A model generated the notes under the pieces. It did not search any database. It was not told where the DNA came from and saw only the letters and a list, made by a program, of their open reading frames with translations. A stretch of 64,000 nt of DNA, taken from positions 620,001 through 684,000 of the forward strand of contig CAVXXJ010000011.1 of NCBI GenBank assembly GCA_963765705.1, read 5' to 3'. Numbering within the stretch: the first letter of the stretch is position 1; every line of letters starts with the position of its first letter. This document shows, piece after piece, positions 32,233 to 40,329 of the stretch. Origin of the DNA: Gaiellasilicea sp963765705. GTDB taxonomy: Bacteria; Actinomycetota; Thermoleophilia; Gaiellales; Gaiellaceae. A program made the position numbers and the translations under genes.

Positions 32233-32942
32233 GGCTTGATTGCCTTGTAGCCCGAGCCGCGGAAGGTCCGGATCGAGTCCGGGCGGCCGAGCTTCCGCCG
32301 CAGCTGCGCGACGTGGACGTCGACGGTGCGCGTCCCACCGGCGTAGCTCATCCCCCAGACGCGGTCGAGCAGCTGGTCGCGCGAGACGACGATGCCTGCG
32401 TTCTCGAGCAGGTACGCGAGCAGGTCGAACTCCTTGCCGGTCAGCTCGACCGGCTCGCCCGCGACCCGCACCTCGCGCGCCTGCGGGTCGAGCGCGACGT
32501 CGCCGACCTCGATCCGCTGTGTGGTCGCGACCGCGGGCTCGCTGCGGCGAAGCACCGCCTTCACCCGGGCTGCCAGCTCCCGGGGCGAGAACGGCTTCGA
32601 GACGTAGTCGTCGGCGCCGACCTCGAGCCCGGCGACGCGGTCAGCCTCCTCGTCGCGTGCGGTCAGCATCACGATCGGCACGGTCGAGCGGCTGCGGATG
32701 TCGCGGCAGACGTCGAATCCGTCCGCGCCGGGCAGGCCGATGTCCAGGATGACCATTCGCGGCGCGAGCTCGTCGAGGGTCAGCAGGGCCTCCTCGCCCG
32801 AGCGCACCCAGGCGACCCTGTAGCCCTTCTGCTCGAGATAGGCGCTGACGAGCGAGCCGATCGACTCCTCGTCCTCGACGAGCAGGAGCTGCGGTCCCGG
32901 CGTGCCCGCTGGCTGGAGCTCCGCCCCGTCCGCCGCGGTCAC
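32229..32942 (-). CDS. OmpR-family response regulator
   Basis: The 237-aa regulator has a receiver domain with VEDEE at 22-26, phosphoacceptor Asp67 (VILDIGLPGADG) and Lys in SKPFSPRELA. The winged helix includes VELTGKEFDLLAYLLENAG, the recognition helix GTRTVDVHVAQLRRKL and the ending FRGSGYKAI. It starts with about 17 extra residues before the receiver. It pairs with the kinase at 30868. Candidate sites are the GTTTTAC repeats before the RTX gene and its own operon. Confidence 0.92.
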   Translation of the reverse strand: MTAADGAELQPAGTPGPQLLLVEDEESIGSLVSAYLEQKGYRVAWVRSGEEALLTLDELAPRMVILDIGLPGADGFDVCRDIRSRSTVPIVMLTARDEEADRVAGLEVGADDYVSKPFSPRELAARVKAVLRRSEPAVATTQRIEVGDVALDPQAREVRVAGEPVELTGKEFDLLAYLLENAGIVVSRDQLLDRVWGMSYAGGTRTVDVHVAQLRRKLGRPDSIRTFRGSGYKAIKP

Positions 32943-33358
32943 CGACGGGTGGCGCGAACCTCGGTCGCCGGGGCGTCGCCGTCCCGGATGACCGTCGCCA
33001 ACATGCCGCGGCGAAGAGCGGAGAACGAAGCCGGCTGCCCGTTGATCTTGATCGTCGCCGTCGGCGCGACCGGGATCGGGACGAGGCTGCCGTCACGCTC
33101 GAGCAGGGTCAGCGACCCGTTGGACTTCGCTCGGATCGCGCCGGCGTCGACGCGATAGTCGTGCAGGACGCCGCCGTCCTTGACGAGCACTTCTGCGCGC
33201 ACGAGCTTCGGCCCGAAGAAGTAGTTGCCCAGCGGGCCGGGCAACGCGTGCCCCGCTCCCTCGGCGAGCAACACCCCGTTCAGCGCGAGCAGCGCGGCGA
33301 CGGTCCAGACTGCGATTCCCTTCCTTGGCATACGCGCATTGTTCACGGGAACCATCAT
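32939..33358 (-). CDS. exported protein of unknown function, first gene of a two-component operon
   Basis: The 139-aa precursor has a signal peptide (IAVWTVAALLALNGVLLAEG, ending GHA). The mature part is mostly beta: FFGPKLVRAEVLVKDGGVLH, SLTLLERDGSLVPIPVAPTA and GMLATVIRDGDAPATEVRA, a pattern like small domains carrying metal- or ligand-binding strands. It overlaps the response-regulator start by 4 bp, so it may be the signal input for the system. ATG 33358 has GAGGAC about 10 nt upstream; ATG 33331 is an alternative without a ribosome site. Confidence 0.7.
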   Translation of the reverse strand: MMVPVNNARMPRKGIAVWTVAALLALNGVLLAEGAGHALPGPLGNYFFGPKLVRAEVLVKDGGVLHDYRVDAGAIRAKSNGSLTLLERDGSLVPIPVAPTATIKINGQPASFSALRRGMLATVIRDGDAPATEVRATRR

Positions 33359-33452
33359 CGTGACATGTCCTCAACGTTCGGGGTGTGTAAAACCTTGCCT
33401 CGAACGGGGGAAGCACGTTTCCCAGACCATATTTCCGAGCAATGACAGAAGT

Positions 33453-33776
33453 GTGATCTCGAGGGCGCGCGGCGGAATCGTCTGGTTAGGGATGCTCCTG
33501 GCGGGTTTTGCGCTTGGTGCATACGTGTTTGCCTCCTGGCCGGACACGTCGACTCGCATCGTCCGGCTGCCGTACGGCGAGGCGATGCCCAAGACGCCGA
33601 AGCCGCAAGAGGTCCGCACCACCGCCTCGGTAGGTTCGACGACTGCGAGCCCCGAGCCCGAGCTCTCAGCTGTTCTGGGTGACCTCTACCCGCTGGAGCT
33701 GTTCTTCTACGAGGTGAGCCCGGCGCCGCTGCTCGACGCGCTCATCGCAGTACCGCAAGCGGCCGACGCAAACTGA
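33453..33776 (+). CDS. small membrane-anchored or exported protein
   Basis: The 107-aa product from GTG 33453 has one hydrophobic segment (GGIVWLGMLLAGFALGAYVF) and then a polar Thr/Ser/Pro-rich exterior (MPKTPKPQEVRTTASVGSTT). The C-terminal stretch LYPLELFFYEVSPAPLLDAL is more hydrophobic. I do not recognise a family. The frame is open further upstream, but that is antisense to the preceding gene. Its last 35 bp overlap the convergent MFS gene. Confidence 0.5.
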   Translation: MISRARGGIVWLGMLLAGFALGAYVFASWPDTSTRIVRLPYGEAMPKTPKPQEVRTTASVGSTTASPEPELSAVLGDLYPLELFFYEVSPAPLLDALIAVPQAADAN

Positions 33777-34992
33777 CGACGCGCCGGGAGGCGAGCGCAG
33801 TCATCAGGAGGCCGGTGGCGCCTGCGACCGTGAAGCTGAGCTGGGTGCCGCCGACCTCGCAGAGCCAGCCGGCGAGCAGGCCGCCGATCGGAGCGAGGCC
33901 CGCGAACGCCCACAGGTAGAGGCTGACGACGCGTCCGCGCAGGTGATCGGGAGCGCCGAGTTGCAGGATCGAGTTCGCATTCGACGTCCAGAGCGTGAAG
34001 CAGACGCCTGTGATGAAGAGCAGCACTCCGCACGCCCAGACCGAGGCCAGAGGGGCGAGCGTGAGCAGCGAGACGCTGAAGCCGCCGGTGCCGAGCATGA
34101 GCACCTTCCAGCTGGCGCGGCCGAAAGCGGCCGAGAGGAGGGCGCCGAGCAGCGCGCCGCCACCGAACGTGGCCGAGAGGATCCCGAACACCTCCGGGCC
34201 GGCGTTCAGCGTGTCCGAGGCGAGCAGCGGCAGGATCACGTGGAAGTTGAAGCCGACCGTGCTCACGACCGTCACGATCGCGAGCACGAGCCTCATCTGC
34301 GGGTGCGACAGCACCCAGGAGAAGCCTTCGCGAATGCCGCGCATCATCGTCGGCGGCTCGCCGCTTCGCTGCAGCGGCACCAGCTCGTCCTTCCTCATCA
34401 TCAGCAGCCCGATCAGCACCGCGAGGAAGCTGACCGTGTTGATCGCAAAGCAGGTGCCGACGCCGAAGGCAGCGATCACGACGCCCGCGACCGCCGGCCC
34501 GACGACGCGCGAGGCGTTGAAGAGGCTCGCGTTGAGCGCGACCGCGTTCGACAGCTCTTCGCGGCCGACCATCTGGAAGGTGAGCGCGTGCCGGCCGGGC
34601 GCGTCGAAGACCATCGCCGTGCTGGAGAGGACCGCGAGCACGTAGATGACCCAGAGCGTCTCGAGCCCGCTGAGCACGAGCACGGCAAAGAGCGCCGAGA
34701 AGATCATCGAGATCGCCTGCGTCGTGATCACGAGCTTGCGGTTGTCGAACCGGTCGGCGACGACCCCCGCAACGAGCCCGAAGACGGTGAACGGGATGAA
34801 GCGGCAGAAGGCGAGGATGCCGACGGCGAGCGGGGAGTGCGTCAGCTCGACGACGAGCCAGGCCAGAGCGACGTTCTGCATCCAGGTGCCGCTGACCGAG
34901 ATCACCTGGCCGGTGAAGAAGAGCCGGTAGTTGCGGTGTCGCTTGAGGCTGGCGAACGTGCGCGCGTTGAGCGCGAGTAGGGCTGCCGTCAC
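33742..34992 (-). CDS. major facilitator superfamily exporter (EntS-like)
   Basis: The 416-aa protein has about 12 membrane helices and the MFS_3 signature: YRLFFTGQVISVSGTWMQNV at the start, then FGLVAGVVADRFDNRKLVIT (motif A), GPAVAGVVIAAFGVGTCFAI (motif C-like) and GAPDHLRGRVVSLYLWAF in the second half. EntS-type carriers export siderophores or drugs; the substrate here is unknown. It overlaps the MarR gene upstream by 4 bp, suggesting an efflux unit controlled by that repressor. Confidence 0.9.
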   Translation of the reverse strand: MTAALLALNARTFASLKRHRNYRLFFTGQVISVSGTWMQNVALAWLVVELTHSPLAVGILAFCRFIPFTVFGLVAGVVADRFDNRKLVITTQAISMIFSALFAVLVLSGLETLWVIYVLAVLSSTAMVFDAPGRHALTFQMVGREELSNAVALNASLFNASRVVGPAVAGVVIAAFGVGTCFAINTVSFLAVLIGLLMMRKDELVPLQRSGEPPTMMRGIREGFSWVLSHPQMRLVLAIVTVVSTVGFNFHVILPLLASDTLNAGPEVFGILSATFGGGALLGALLSAAFGRASWKVLMLGTGGFSVSLLTLAPLASVWACGVLLFITGVCFTLWTSNANSILQLGAPDHLRGRVVSLYLWAFAGLAPIGGLLAGWLCEVGGTQLSFTVAGATGLLMTALASRRVVSLRRPLAVLR

Positions 34993-35432
34993 AGGAGCTT
35001 CCCCAGCAGGCGGCCCAGCGGCTCGATCGCGGCCTCGATCGCGGCGGTCTCGTCGTCCTCGAGGTCGCGGAGCCGCTCCGCGAGCCAGGTCGTGCGGCGG
35101 GCGCGAACGCGCTTGAGCAAACGCTCACCGTCATCCGTCAACGACAGGCCGACGCGGCGGCGGTCGTCCGTGTCCCGCGCGCGCTCGATCAGGTTCGCCT
35201 TCTCGAGCCGGTCGACGTGACCGGAGAGCGCCGGCGCCGAGATGCCCTCCTCGGCGGCCAGCTCCCGCAGGCTCAGCCCGGGCTTGCCTCGGATCAGCCA
35301 GAGGAGCGTCACCTGCCGGCTCGTGACGCCGAGCTGCTCGGTCTCCTTGCGCAACTCGCGGGCGAGGCGCAGCAGGACGGGCCGAAGCTCGTTGGCGACT
35401 GTGAGAGGATCCGAGATAACGTCGTTAACCAT
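34989..35432 (-). CDS. MarR-family transcriptional regulator
   Basis: The 147-aa regulator starts at ATG 35432. It has the MarR winged helix: QVTLLWLIRGKPGLSLRELA, EEGISAPALSGHVDRLEKAN for the recognition helix, and the wing IERARDTDDRRRVGLSLTDD. Flanking helices provide the dimer interface. It overlaps the EntS-like exporter downstream and is divergent from an MMPL transporter. A palindrome over its start codon suggests that it represses its own operon and possibly the MMPL gene. Confidence 0.92.
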   Translation of the reverse strand: MVNDVISDPLTVANELRPVLLRLARELRKETEQLGVTSRQVTLLWLIRGKPGLSLRELAAEEGISAPALSGHVDRLEKANLIERARDTDDRRRVGLSLTDDGERLLKRVRARRTTWLAERLRDLEDDETAAIEAAIEPLGRLLGKLL

Positions 35433-35442
35433 TAACTTGGTT
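35427..35442. promoter_or_regulatory. candidate MarR operator overlapping the start codon
   Basis: AACCA (35427-35431) and TGGTT (35438-35442) are inverted around TTAACT, within an AT-rich patch that also contains GTTAACCATTAAC. It covers the marR initiation codon, a typical autoregulatory position. Confidence 0.5.
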
Positions 35443-35489
35443 ATGAGTTTACCAGTTCGGTCGAATTGCGCATCCCCCGGCGGGGTGAC

Positions 35490-35495
35490 TAGCCT
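35490..35495 (+). promoter_or_regulatory. candidate leaderless -10 hexamer (TAGCCT) for the MMPL gene
   Basis: TAGCCT is followed by CGAGGC and ATG 35502. TTGCGC lies 18 nt upstream of it and could be the -35. Confidence 0.42.
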
Positions 35496-35501
35496 CGAGG
35501 C

Positions 35502-37661
35502 ATGACCGAACGGCTCGCGCGGCACGCGGCGCTGCACCCGAAGCGGATGCTCGCGATCTGGGGCGCGATCTTCGCCGGCTCGGTCGCGGCGATTGTGCTG
35601 TTGCTGCCGTCCGCCATCACCACTGACGCCACGGTGACCAACGACCCCGAGTCGGAACAGGGGTACGAGGCGATGTTCACGCGCCTGCCGCGGTCCGACG
35701 ACTTCGTCAACGAGGTCGTCCTTTTTCGCGCCCCGGGCAAGGACGTGACGTCGAATTCGGAGGTGCGCGGCGAGGTCGAGCGGCTGGCGGCGGCGCTGGA
35801 GGCGACCCGGCGTACGTCCAAGGTCACGACCTATTACGGCTCGAAGGACGAGAGCCTCGTCTCTCCCGACAAGGACGCGACCGTGCTCACGATCGCGATG
35901 GGCCCGGATGCGGAGGACGGGATCGAGGACGTGCTCGAGGTGGTCCAGCAAGCCGACCGCAGCCCGTACGAGGTCTCGATCACGGGCGAGTTCACCGCCG
36001 ACAACGATTTCCTCGATCTCTCGAGCAAGGATCTGAAGGAGGGCGAGCTCTACTTCGGGATGCCGGCGGCGCTGCTCGTGCTCCTCGTCGTCTTCGGCGC
36101 GGTCGTCGCGGCGCTGCTGCCGATCCTGCTGGCCGTCGTCTCGATCGTCTTCGCGCTGGCGCTGGTCGCGATCGTCGGCCAGGCCTGGGAGGTCTCGTTC
36201 TTCGTCGTCAACATGCTCTCGGGCATGGGTCTCGCGCTCGGGGTCGACTACGCGCTCTTCGTCGTCAGCCGTTTTCGCGAGGAGCGCGCCCGCGGCGTCG
36301 ACAAGATCGAGGCGATCGCGGCGACCGGACGGAGCGCGAGCCGCGCCGTCTTCTTCAGCGGGACGGCGTTCGTGATCGCGCTGACCGGGATGCTGCTCGT
36401 GCCCGACACGATCCTGCGCAGCCTGGCGGCGGGTGCGGTGCTGGTCGGGATCACGGCCGTAGCGGCAGCCACGACGCTGCTGCCGGCGGTGCTGTCGCTG
36501 CTCGGCGACAGGGTGGACGCGTTGCGGCTCCCGTTCGTCGGCGGCGGCCGAGGGAAGGAGGGCCGGTTTTGGGGAGCCGTGGTCTCGCGGGTGCAACGCC
36601 GGCCGGTGGCCAGCCTCGTCGTCTCGGCCGCGATCCTCCTGGCGCTCGCCGCGCCTGCGCTCGATCTTCGCACCGGCACGGCGGGCGTCCGCACGATCCC
36701 CGACGGCTACGCGTCGAAGGACGGCTTCAACGCGCTCGAGCGGGAGATCGGCGTCGGCACGGTCGACTCGGTCGAGATCGTCGTGGTCGGCGACACCGAC
36801 GCGGCCCCGGTCCGGGCGGGGGTCGAGATGCTCCGCGCCGCGCTCGCGAGCGATCCTGCCTTCCGCTCGCCGGAGGTGACGATCGGCCCGAACGACGACG
36901 TGGCCGTCTTGGAGGCGCTCGTCGCCGGAGACAGTCGTGACGAGGCGGCGGTGCAGGCCGTCGAGCGGCTGCGGGCGGAGACCGTCCCGGCCGCGCTCGG
37001 CGATACGGACACCGAGACGTTCGTCACCGGCGAGACCGCCGAGATCCTCGACTACAACGAGCTGATGAGCACCTGGCTGCCGATCGTCTTCGTCTTCGTG
37101 CTCGGACTCAGCTTCGTCCTGCTCACGGTCGCGTTCCGGTCGCTCGTCGTGCCGGCGAAGGCGATCGTCCTGAACCTGCTCTCCGTCGGCGCCGCGTACG
37201 GGCTGATCGTGCTCGTCTTCCAGAAGGGCGTCGGCAACGAGCTCTTCGGCTTCAGACAGGTGGACGCGATCGAGGCGTGGCTACCGCTGTTCCTCTTCTC
37301 CGTCCTCTTCGGGCTCTCGATGGACTACCACGTGTTCCTGCTCAGCCGGATCCGCGAGCGGTTCACGCAGACCGGCGACTCGAGCGAGGCCGTCGCATTC
37401 GGCGTGCGCACCACGGCGCGGCTGATCACCGGCGCGGCGCTGATCATCGTCGTCGTCTTCGCCGGCTTCGCGTCGGGCGAGCTCGTGATGTTCCAGCAGA
37501 TGGGCTTCGGCATCGCCGTCTCGCTGCTGATCGACGCGACCCTGGTTCGCTCGGTGCTCGTGCCCGCCGCGATGGAGCTGCTCGGCGAGCGCAACTGGTA
37601 CCTGCCGGGCTGGCTCGGCTGGCTGCCTCACTACGAGGTGGAGGCGGACTCTAGGAGCTGA
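35502..37661 (+). CDS. MMPL/RND-type membrane transporter
   Basis: The 719-aa protein has the MmpL layout: one N-terminal helix (residues 15-37), an external domain of about 150 residues, five to six helices (about 188-340) with GLALGVDYALFVVSRFREER, another helix near 372, a second external domain, and a final helix group (about 523-700) with GLSMDYHVFLLSRIRERF. The paired Asp-Tyr motifs of the two halves carry proton translocation in this family. Substrates are usually lipids, drugs or siderophores. It is divergent from marR and the EntS-like exporter. Confidence 0.92.
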   Translation: MTERLARHAALHPKRMLAIWGAIFAGSVAAIVLLLPSAITTDATVTNDPESEQGYEAMFTRLPRSDDFVNEVVLFRAPGKDVTSNSEVRGEVERLAAALEATRRTSKVTTYYGSKDESLVSPDKDATVLTIAMGPDAEDGIEDVLEVVQQADRSPYEVSITGEFTADNDFLDLSSKDLKEGELYFGMPAALLVLLVVFGAVVAALLPILLAVVSIVFALALVAIVGQAWEVSFFVVNMLSGMGLALGVDYALFVVSRFREERARGVDKIEAIAATGRSASRAVFFSGTAFVIALTGMLLVPDTILRSLAAGAVLVGITAVAAATTLLPAVLSLLGDRVDALRLPFVGGGRGKEGRFWGAVVSRVQRRPVASLVVSAAILLALAAPALDLRTGTAGVRTIPDGYASKDGFNALEREIGVGTVDSVEIVVVGDTDAAPVRAGVEMLRAALASDPAFRSPEVTIGPNDDVAVLEALVAGDSRDEAAVQAVERLRAETVPAALGDTDTETFVTGETAEILDYNELMSTWLPIVFVFVLGLSFVLLTVAFRSLVVPAKAIVLNLLSVGAAYGLIVLVFQKGVGNELFGFRQVDAIEAWLPLFLFSVLFGLSMDYHVFLLSRIRERFTQTGDSSEAVAFGVRTTARLITGAALIIVVVFAGFASGELVMFQQMGFGIAVSLLIDATLVRSVLVPAAMELLGERNWYLPGWLGWLPHYEVEADSRS

Positions 37662-38526
37662 CGAACTCAGCGATCCGCCGGCCGATCAGCTCGCCCCGGT
37701 CCTCCTGCAGGAAGTGCCCCGCGCCCTCGACGATCTCCGGGTCGAGCGCGCCGGGGATGTGCTCGGCGATCCGCTCAGCGGCGTGCGGCGAGAAGATCGG
37801 GTCGGAGTCCGAGAAGAGGACGAGCGCGGGCTTCTCCCAGCGCCCGAGCTGCTCCCGTACCGCCACGTGCGCGGCGAGATCCGGATGCTCGGGGGAGATC
37901 GGGACGAGATCGGGGAACGCGAGGATGCCGGCCTTCGACTCCGGCACGGGCCACGGCGCGCTGTACGCGGCCTCGACCTCATCGCTCATCGGCTGCACGG
38001 CCGAGATGCGCACGAGCTTGCCGGGGATCAGGTCCGCGCCGACGCGTCGGAGGAAGTCACGGAAGCGGAGCCACTCGTCAGACGGAGGACGGCCGCCACC
38101 GAGACCGGTGTTCATGATCACGAGCCGCTCGACGCGGTCCGGCTGCTCGACGGCGAGGCGGAGGCCGATCGGCCCGCCCCAGTCCTGGACGACGACCGTG
38201 AGGCCTCGCAGGTCGAGCTCCTCGACGAGCCGCGCGATCGAGCCGGCGTGGAAGTCGTAGGTGTAGCCGTCCCGGCGGAGCGGCTTGTCCGAGCGGCCGA
38301 AGCCGAAGTAGTCGGGCGCGACCGCGCGGGCGGACGGGACGAGCTCGGGGATGACCTTGCGGTAGAGGTACGACCAGGTCGGCTCGCCGTGCAGCAGCAG
38401 GACGGGCGTTCCGGCGCCCTCGTCCAGGTAGTGCATGCGCAGGCCGTCCTGCTCGAGATAGTGGGGCGCAAAGCCGTAGCCGGGCAGGTTCTCGAAACGG
38501 TCGTCCGGCGTGCGGTAGGCATCCAC
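37651..38526 (-). CDS. haloalkane dehalogenase-like alpha/beta hydrolase
   Basis: The 291-aa enzyme has HGEPTWSYLYRK (oxyanion region and Trp51), nucleophile Asp115 in VVVQDWGGPIGL with the halide-binding Trp116, acid Asp in LFSDSDPIFSP and catalytic His in VEGAGHFLQED. These features place it with DhlA/DhaA-type dehalogenases, which cleave carbon-halogen bonds, although some relatives have other substrates. The start is GTG 38526 with a TAGAGT hexamer 7 nt upstream. Its stop overlaps the MMPL gene by 11 bp. Confidence 0.88.
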   Translation of the reverse strand: MDAYRTPDDRFENLPGYGFAPHYLEQDGLRMHYLDEGAGTPVLLLHGEPTWSYLYRKVIPELVPSARAVAPDYFGFGRSDKPLRRDGYTYDFHAGSIARLVEELDLRGLTVVVQDWGGPIGLRLAVEQPDRVERLVIMNTGLGGGRPPSDEWLRFRDFLRRVGADLIPGKLVRISAVQPMSDEVEAAYSAPWPVPESKAGILAFPDLVPISPEHPDLAAHVAVREQLGRWEKPALVLFSDSDPIFSPHAAERIAEHIPGALDPEIVEGAGHFLQEDRGELIGRRIAEFVSS

Positions 38527-38533
38527 CGGGCCG

Positions 38534-38539
38534 ACTCTA
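38534..38539 (-). promoter_or_regulatory. candidate leaderless -10 hexamer (TAGAGT) for the dehalogenase gene
   Basis: On the minus strand TAGAGT is followed by CGGCCCG and GTG 38526. Confidence 0.4.
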
Positions 38540-38583
38540 CGCCGGTCGGCGTGAAAACTGGAGCAACCGGGGATACCGGCACG

Positions 38584-39570
38584 ATGTCCGAGACCCCGCC
38601 ACCCCGCGACCCGCCGGAGCCCGTCGAGGACGAGACGGTCGTCGCCGGCGACTGGCCCGTCCGCCCCGAGGGCCAGGTCGTCGTCGAGCAGACCGAGGCG
38701 GAGACCGTGCCGCGGCGGCGGATGCCCGTGATCTGGCCCGCGCTGCTCGCGCTGCTGCTGCTCGTGCTCGGCGGTCTCGGCGCCTACTACTTCGCCACCC
38801 GGGACGACGACGACGACTCCCCTGCCACGACGGCCACGACGCCGACGACCACGGCGGCGACGACAGGGACGACGACAGGGACGACCACGCAGGCGGCCGC
38901 GCCCGTGTCCGTGCCCGATGTCGTCGGCACGACGTCGTCCGAGGCGACGTCGGCCCTCCGTGAGGTGGGTCTCGAGGCGAATCTCGTCGCCGTGCCCTCC
39001 GACCGCCCGGCCGGCACCGTGTTGGCGCAGAACCCTGCGGCCGGCAAGGAAGCGCCGGAGGGCTCGACGGTGCGACTGAACGTTGCGCAGCCGGCGACGG
39101 AGACCACGCCTCCGCCCGCAACGACCGGTCCGGTCGCGACCGCGCCCACGGTCGAGCCCTCTGTCGTTCCGGATGTCGTCGGCAAGGAGCTCGCCGATGC
39201 GGCGCGTGAGTTCGGCGACCAGGGCCTGAAGGTGTCCGTCCAGTACGTCCCCGCCACGGTGCCGCAGGGGCAAGTCGTCGCGCAGGCGCAGCCCGCGGGC
39301 ACGGAGCGGAGGCGTGGAGACACGGTGCAGGTGAACATCTCGATCGGGCCGGAGCCGTCGGAGCCGGCACCGCGCGCAGCCGTTCCGGATGTCGTCGGGC
39401 AGACGAACGACCAGGCCCGCCAGGCGCTCGAGGGCGCGGAGTTCGAGGTGCTGGCGCTCAACCTGGAGACGAACCGTGTGCGCCGGGAGGATCGCGTGGT
39501 TTCGCAGACGCCAGCGGCGGGCGCGTCGATCCCGCGCGGCTCGCTGGTGCTGCTCTACGTCGGCACGTAG
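38584..39570 (+). CDS. membrane-anchored triple-PASTA protein
   Basis: The 328-aa protein has a short Pro/Glu-rich cytoplasmic tail, one membrane helix (about 60-80, VIWPALLALLLLVLGGLGAY), a Thr-rich linker and three PASTA domains: SVPDVVGTTSSEATSALREV (about 112-180), VVPDVVGKELADAAREFGDQ (about 195-260) and AVPDVVGQTNDQARQALEGA (about 268-328). PASTA domains bind muropeptides in Ser/Thr kinases and PBPs, but here no kinase or transpeptidase is attached. It may be a cell-wall sensing or scaffolding protein. I start at ATG 38584; upstream open frame is antisense to the dehalogenase gene. Confidence 0.86.
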   Translation: MSETPPPRDPPEPVEDETVVAGDWPVRPEGQVVVEQTEAETVPRRRMPVIWPALLALLLLVLGGLGAYYFATRDDDDDSPATTATTPTTTAATTGTTTGTTTQAAAPVSVPDVVGTTSSEATSALREVGLEANLVAVPSDRPAGTVLAQNPAAGKEAPEGSTVRLNVAQPATETTPPPATTGPVATAPTVEPSVVPDVVGKELADAAREFGDQGLKVSVQYVPATVPQGQVVAQAQPAGTERRRGDTVQVNISIGPEPSEPAPRAAVPDVVGQTNDQARQALEGAEFEVLALNLETNRVRREDRVVSQTPAAGASIPRGSLVLLYVGT

Positions 39571-40266
39571 CTACTTCGGAGCGGGGTCGAGCTTGTAGCC
39601 GACGCCGTAGCGTGTCTGGATGAACGTGTGCGCCGAGGAGCGCGCGTCGATCTTCTCGCGCAGCTTGCGGACGAAGACGTCGACGGTGCGGTCGCGGTGC
39701 GAAGCGCGCCGGCCCCAGACGCGCTGGAGCAACTCGTCGCGGGTGAGGACCCGGCCCTGGTCGAGCGCGAGCGCGTAGATGAGGCGGAACTCGGTCGGAG
39801 TCAGCTCCGCGCTCGCGCCGTCCACGTACGCCTGGACGTTGCGCGGGTCGAGCCTCAGCTCCTCGACGACGATCTCGTCGCCGCGGCGGGGCTCCTGGGC
39901 GCGCGTGCCCCGGCGCGCGGCGGCCGCCACGCGAGCCGAGAGCTCCTTCATCGAAAACGGCTTGACGAGGTAGTCGTCGGCGCCCAGCTCGAGCGCGTTG
40001 ATCCGGTCGTGCTCGGTGCCGCGCGCGCTGACGACGACGATCGGCGTGCCGATCCCCTCTCCGCGCGCCTGCTCGATCACCCGCCATCCGTCGACGCCCG
40101 GGAGCATCAGGTCGAGCACGCAGACGTCCGGCTGCTCGAAGCGCAGCCGCGCGAGCCCCGTCTCGCCGTTCGCAACGGCGACCGCGTCGAAGCCGGCGGC
40201 GGTCAGGTGACGAGCCATGCCCTGGGCGATGACGTCGTCGTCCTCGATGATCAGGACTTTCGCCAC
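39571..40266 (-). CDS. phoP: PhoP-type OmpR-family response regulator
   Basis: The 231-aa regulator has IIEDDD at 6-11, phosphoacceptor Asp52 (CVLDLMLPGVDG) and Lys in VKPFSMKELS. The winged helix includes AELTPTEFRLIYALALDQGR, the helix HRDRTVDVFVRKLREKI and the closing GVGYKL. It starts at GTG 40266, divergent from the kinase at 40321 and next to the pst genes, and three 11-nt repeats in front of it match the PHO-box form. This context is the reason for naming it PhoP. Confidence 0.88.
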   Translation of the reverse strand: MAKVLIIEDDDVIAQGMARHLTAAGFDAVAVANGETGLARLRFEQPDVCVLDLMLPGVDGWRVIEQARGEGIGTPIVVVSARGTEHDRINALELGADDYLVKPFSMKELSARVAAAARRGTRAQEPRRGDEIVVEELRLDPRNVQAYVDGASAELTPTEFRLIYALALDQGRVLTRDELLQRVWGRRASHRDRTVDVFVRKLREKIDARSSAHTFIQTRYGVGYKLDPAPK

Positions 40267-40296
40267 CTGTGCATCATGCGTGCTGAACCGGCAGTC

Positions 40297-40329
40297 GAGG
40301 GGTAAAGGAGTGGTAACGAAGTGGTCAAC
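40297..40329 (-). promoter_or_regulatory. PHO-box-like triple direct repeat upstream of phoP
   Basis: On the minus strand three 11-nt units start at 40329, 40318 and 40307, beginning GTTGACC, CGTTACC and CTTTACC. They resemble the GTTCACC heptamer of the Streptomyces PHO box. The site also covers the phoR start at 40321, so it could control both divergent genes. Confidence 0.65.

Noticed and set aside
33371..33400. GTTCACG at about 33343 and GTAAAAC at 33387 considered as a PHO box
   Set aside because: The GTTCACG is single, without 11-nt neighbours; the GTAAAAC fits the separate GTTTTAC pattern instead.
35433..36596. Upstream extension of the MarR frame
   Set aside because: The extension is antisense to the MMPL gene; the MarR domain starts at ATG 35432, where an operator-like palindrome also lies.
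38527..39273. Upstream extension of the dehalogenase frame
   Set aside because: It is antisense to the PASTA gene with Arg/Gly-rich low-complexity content; the enzyme begins at GTG 38526.
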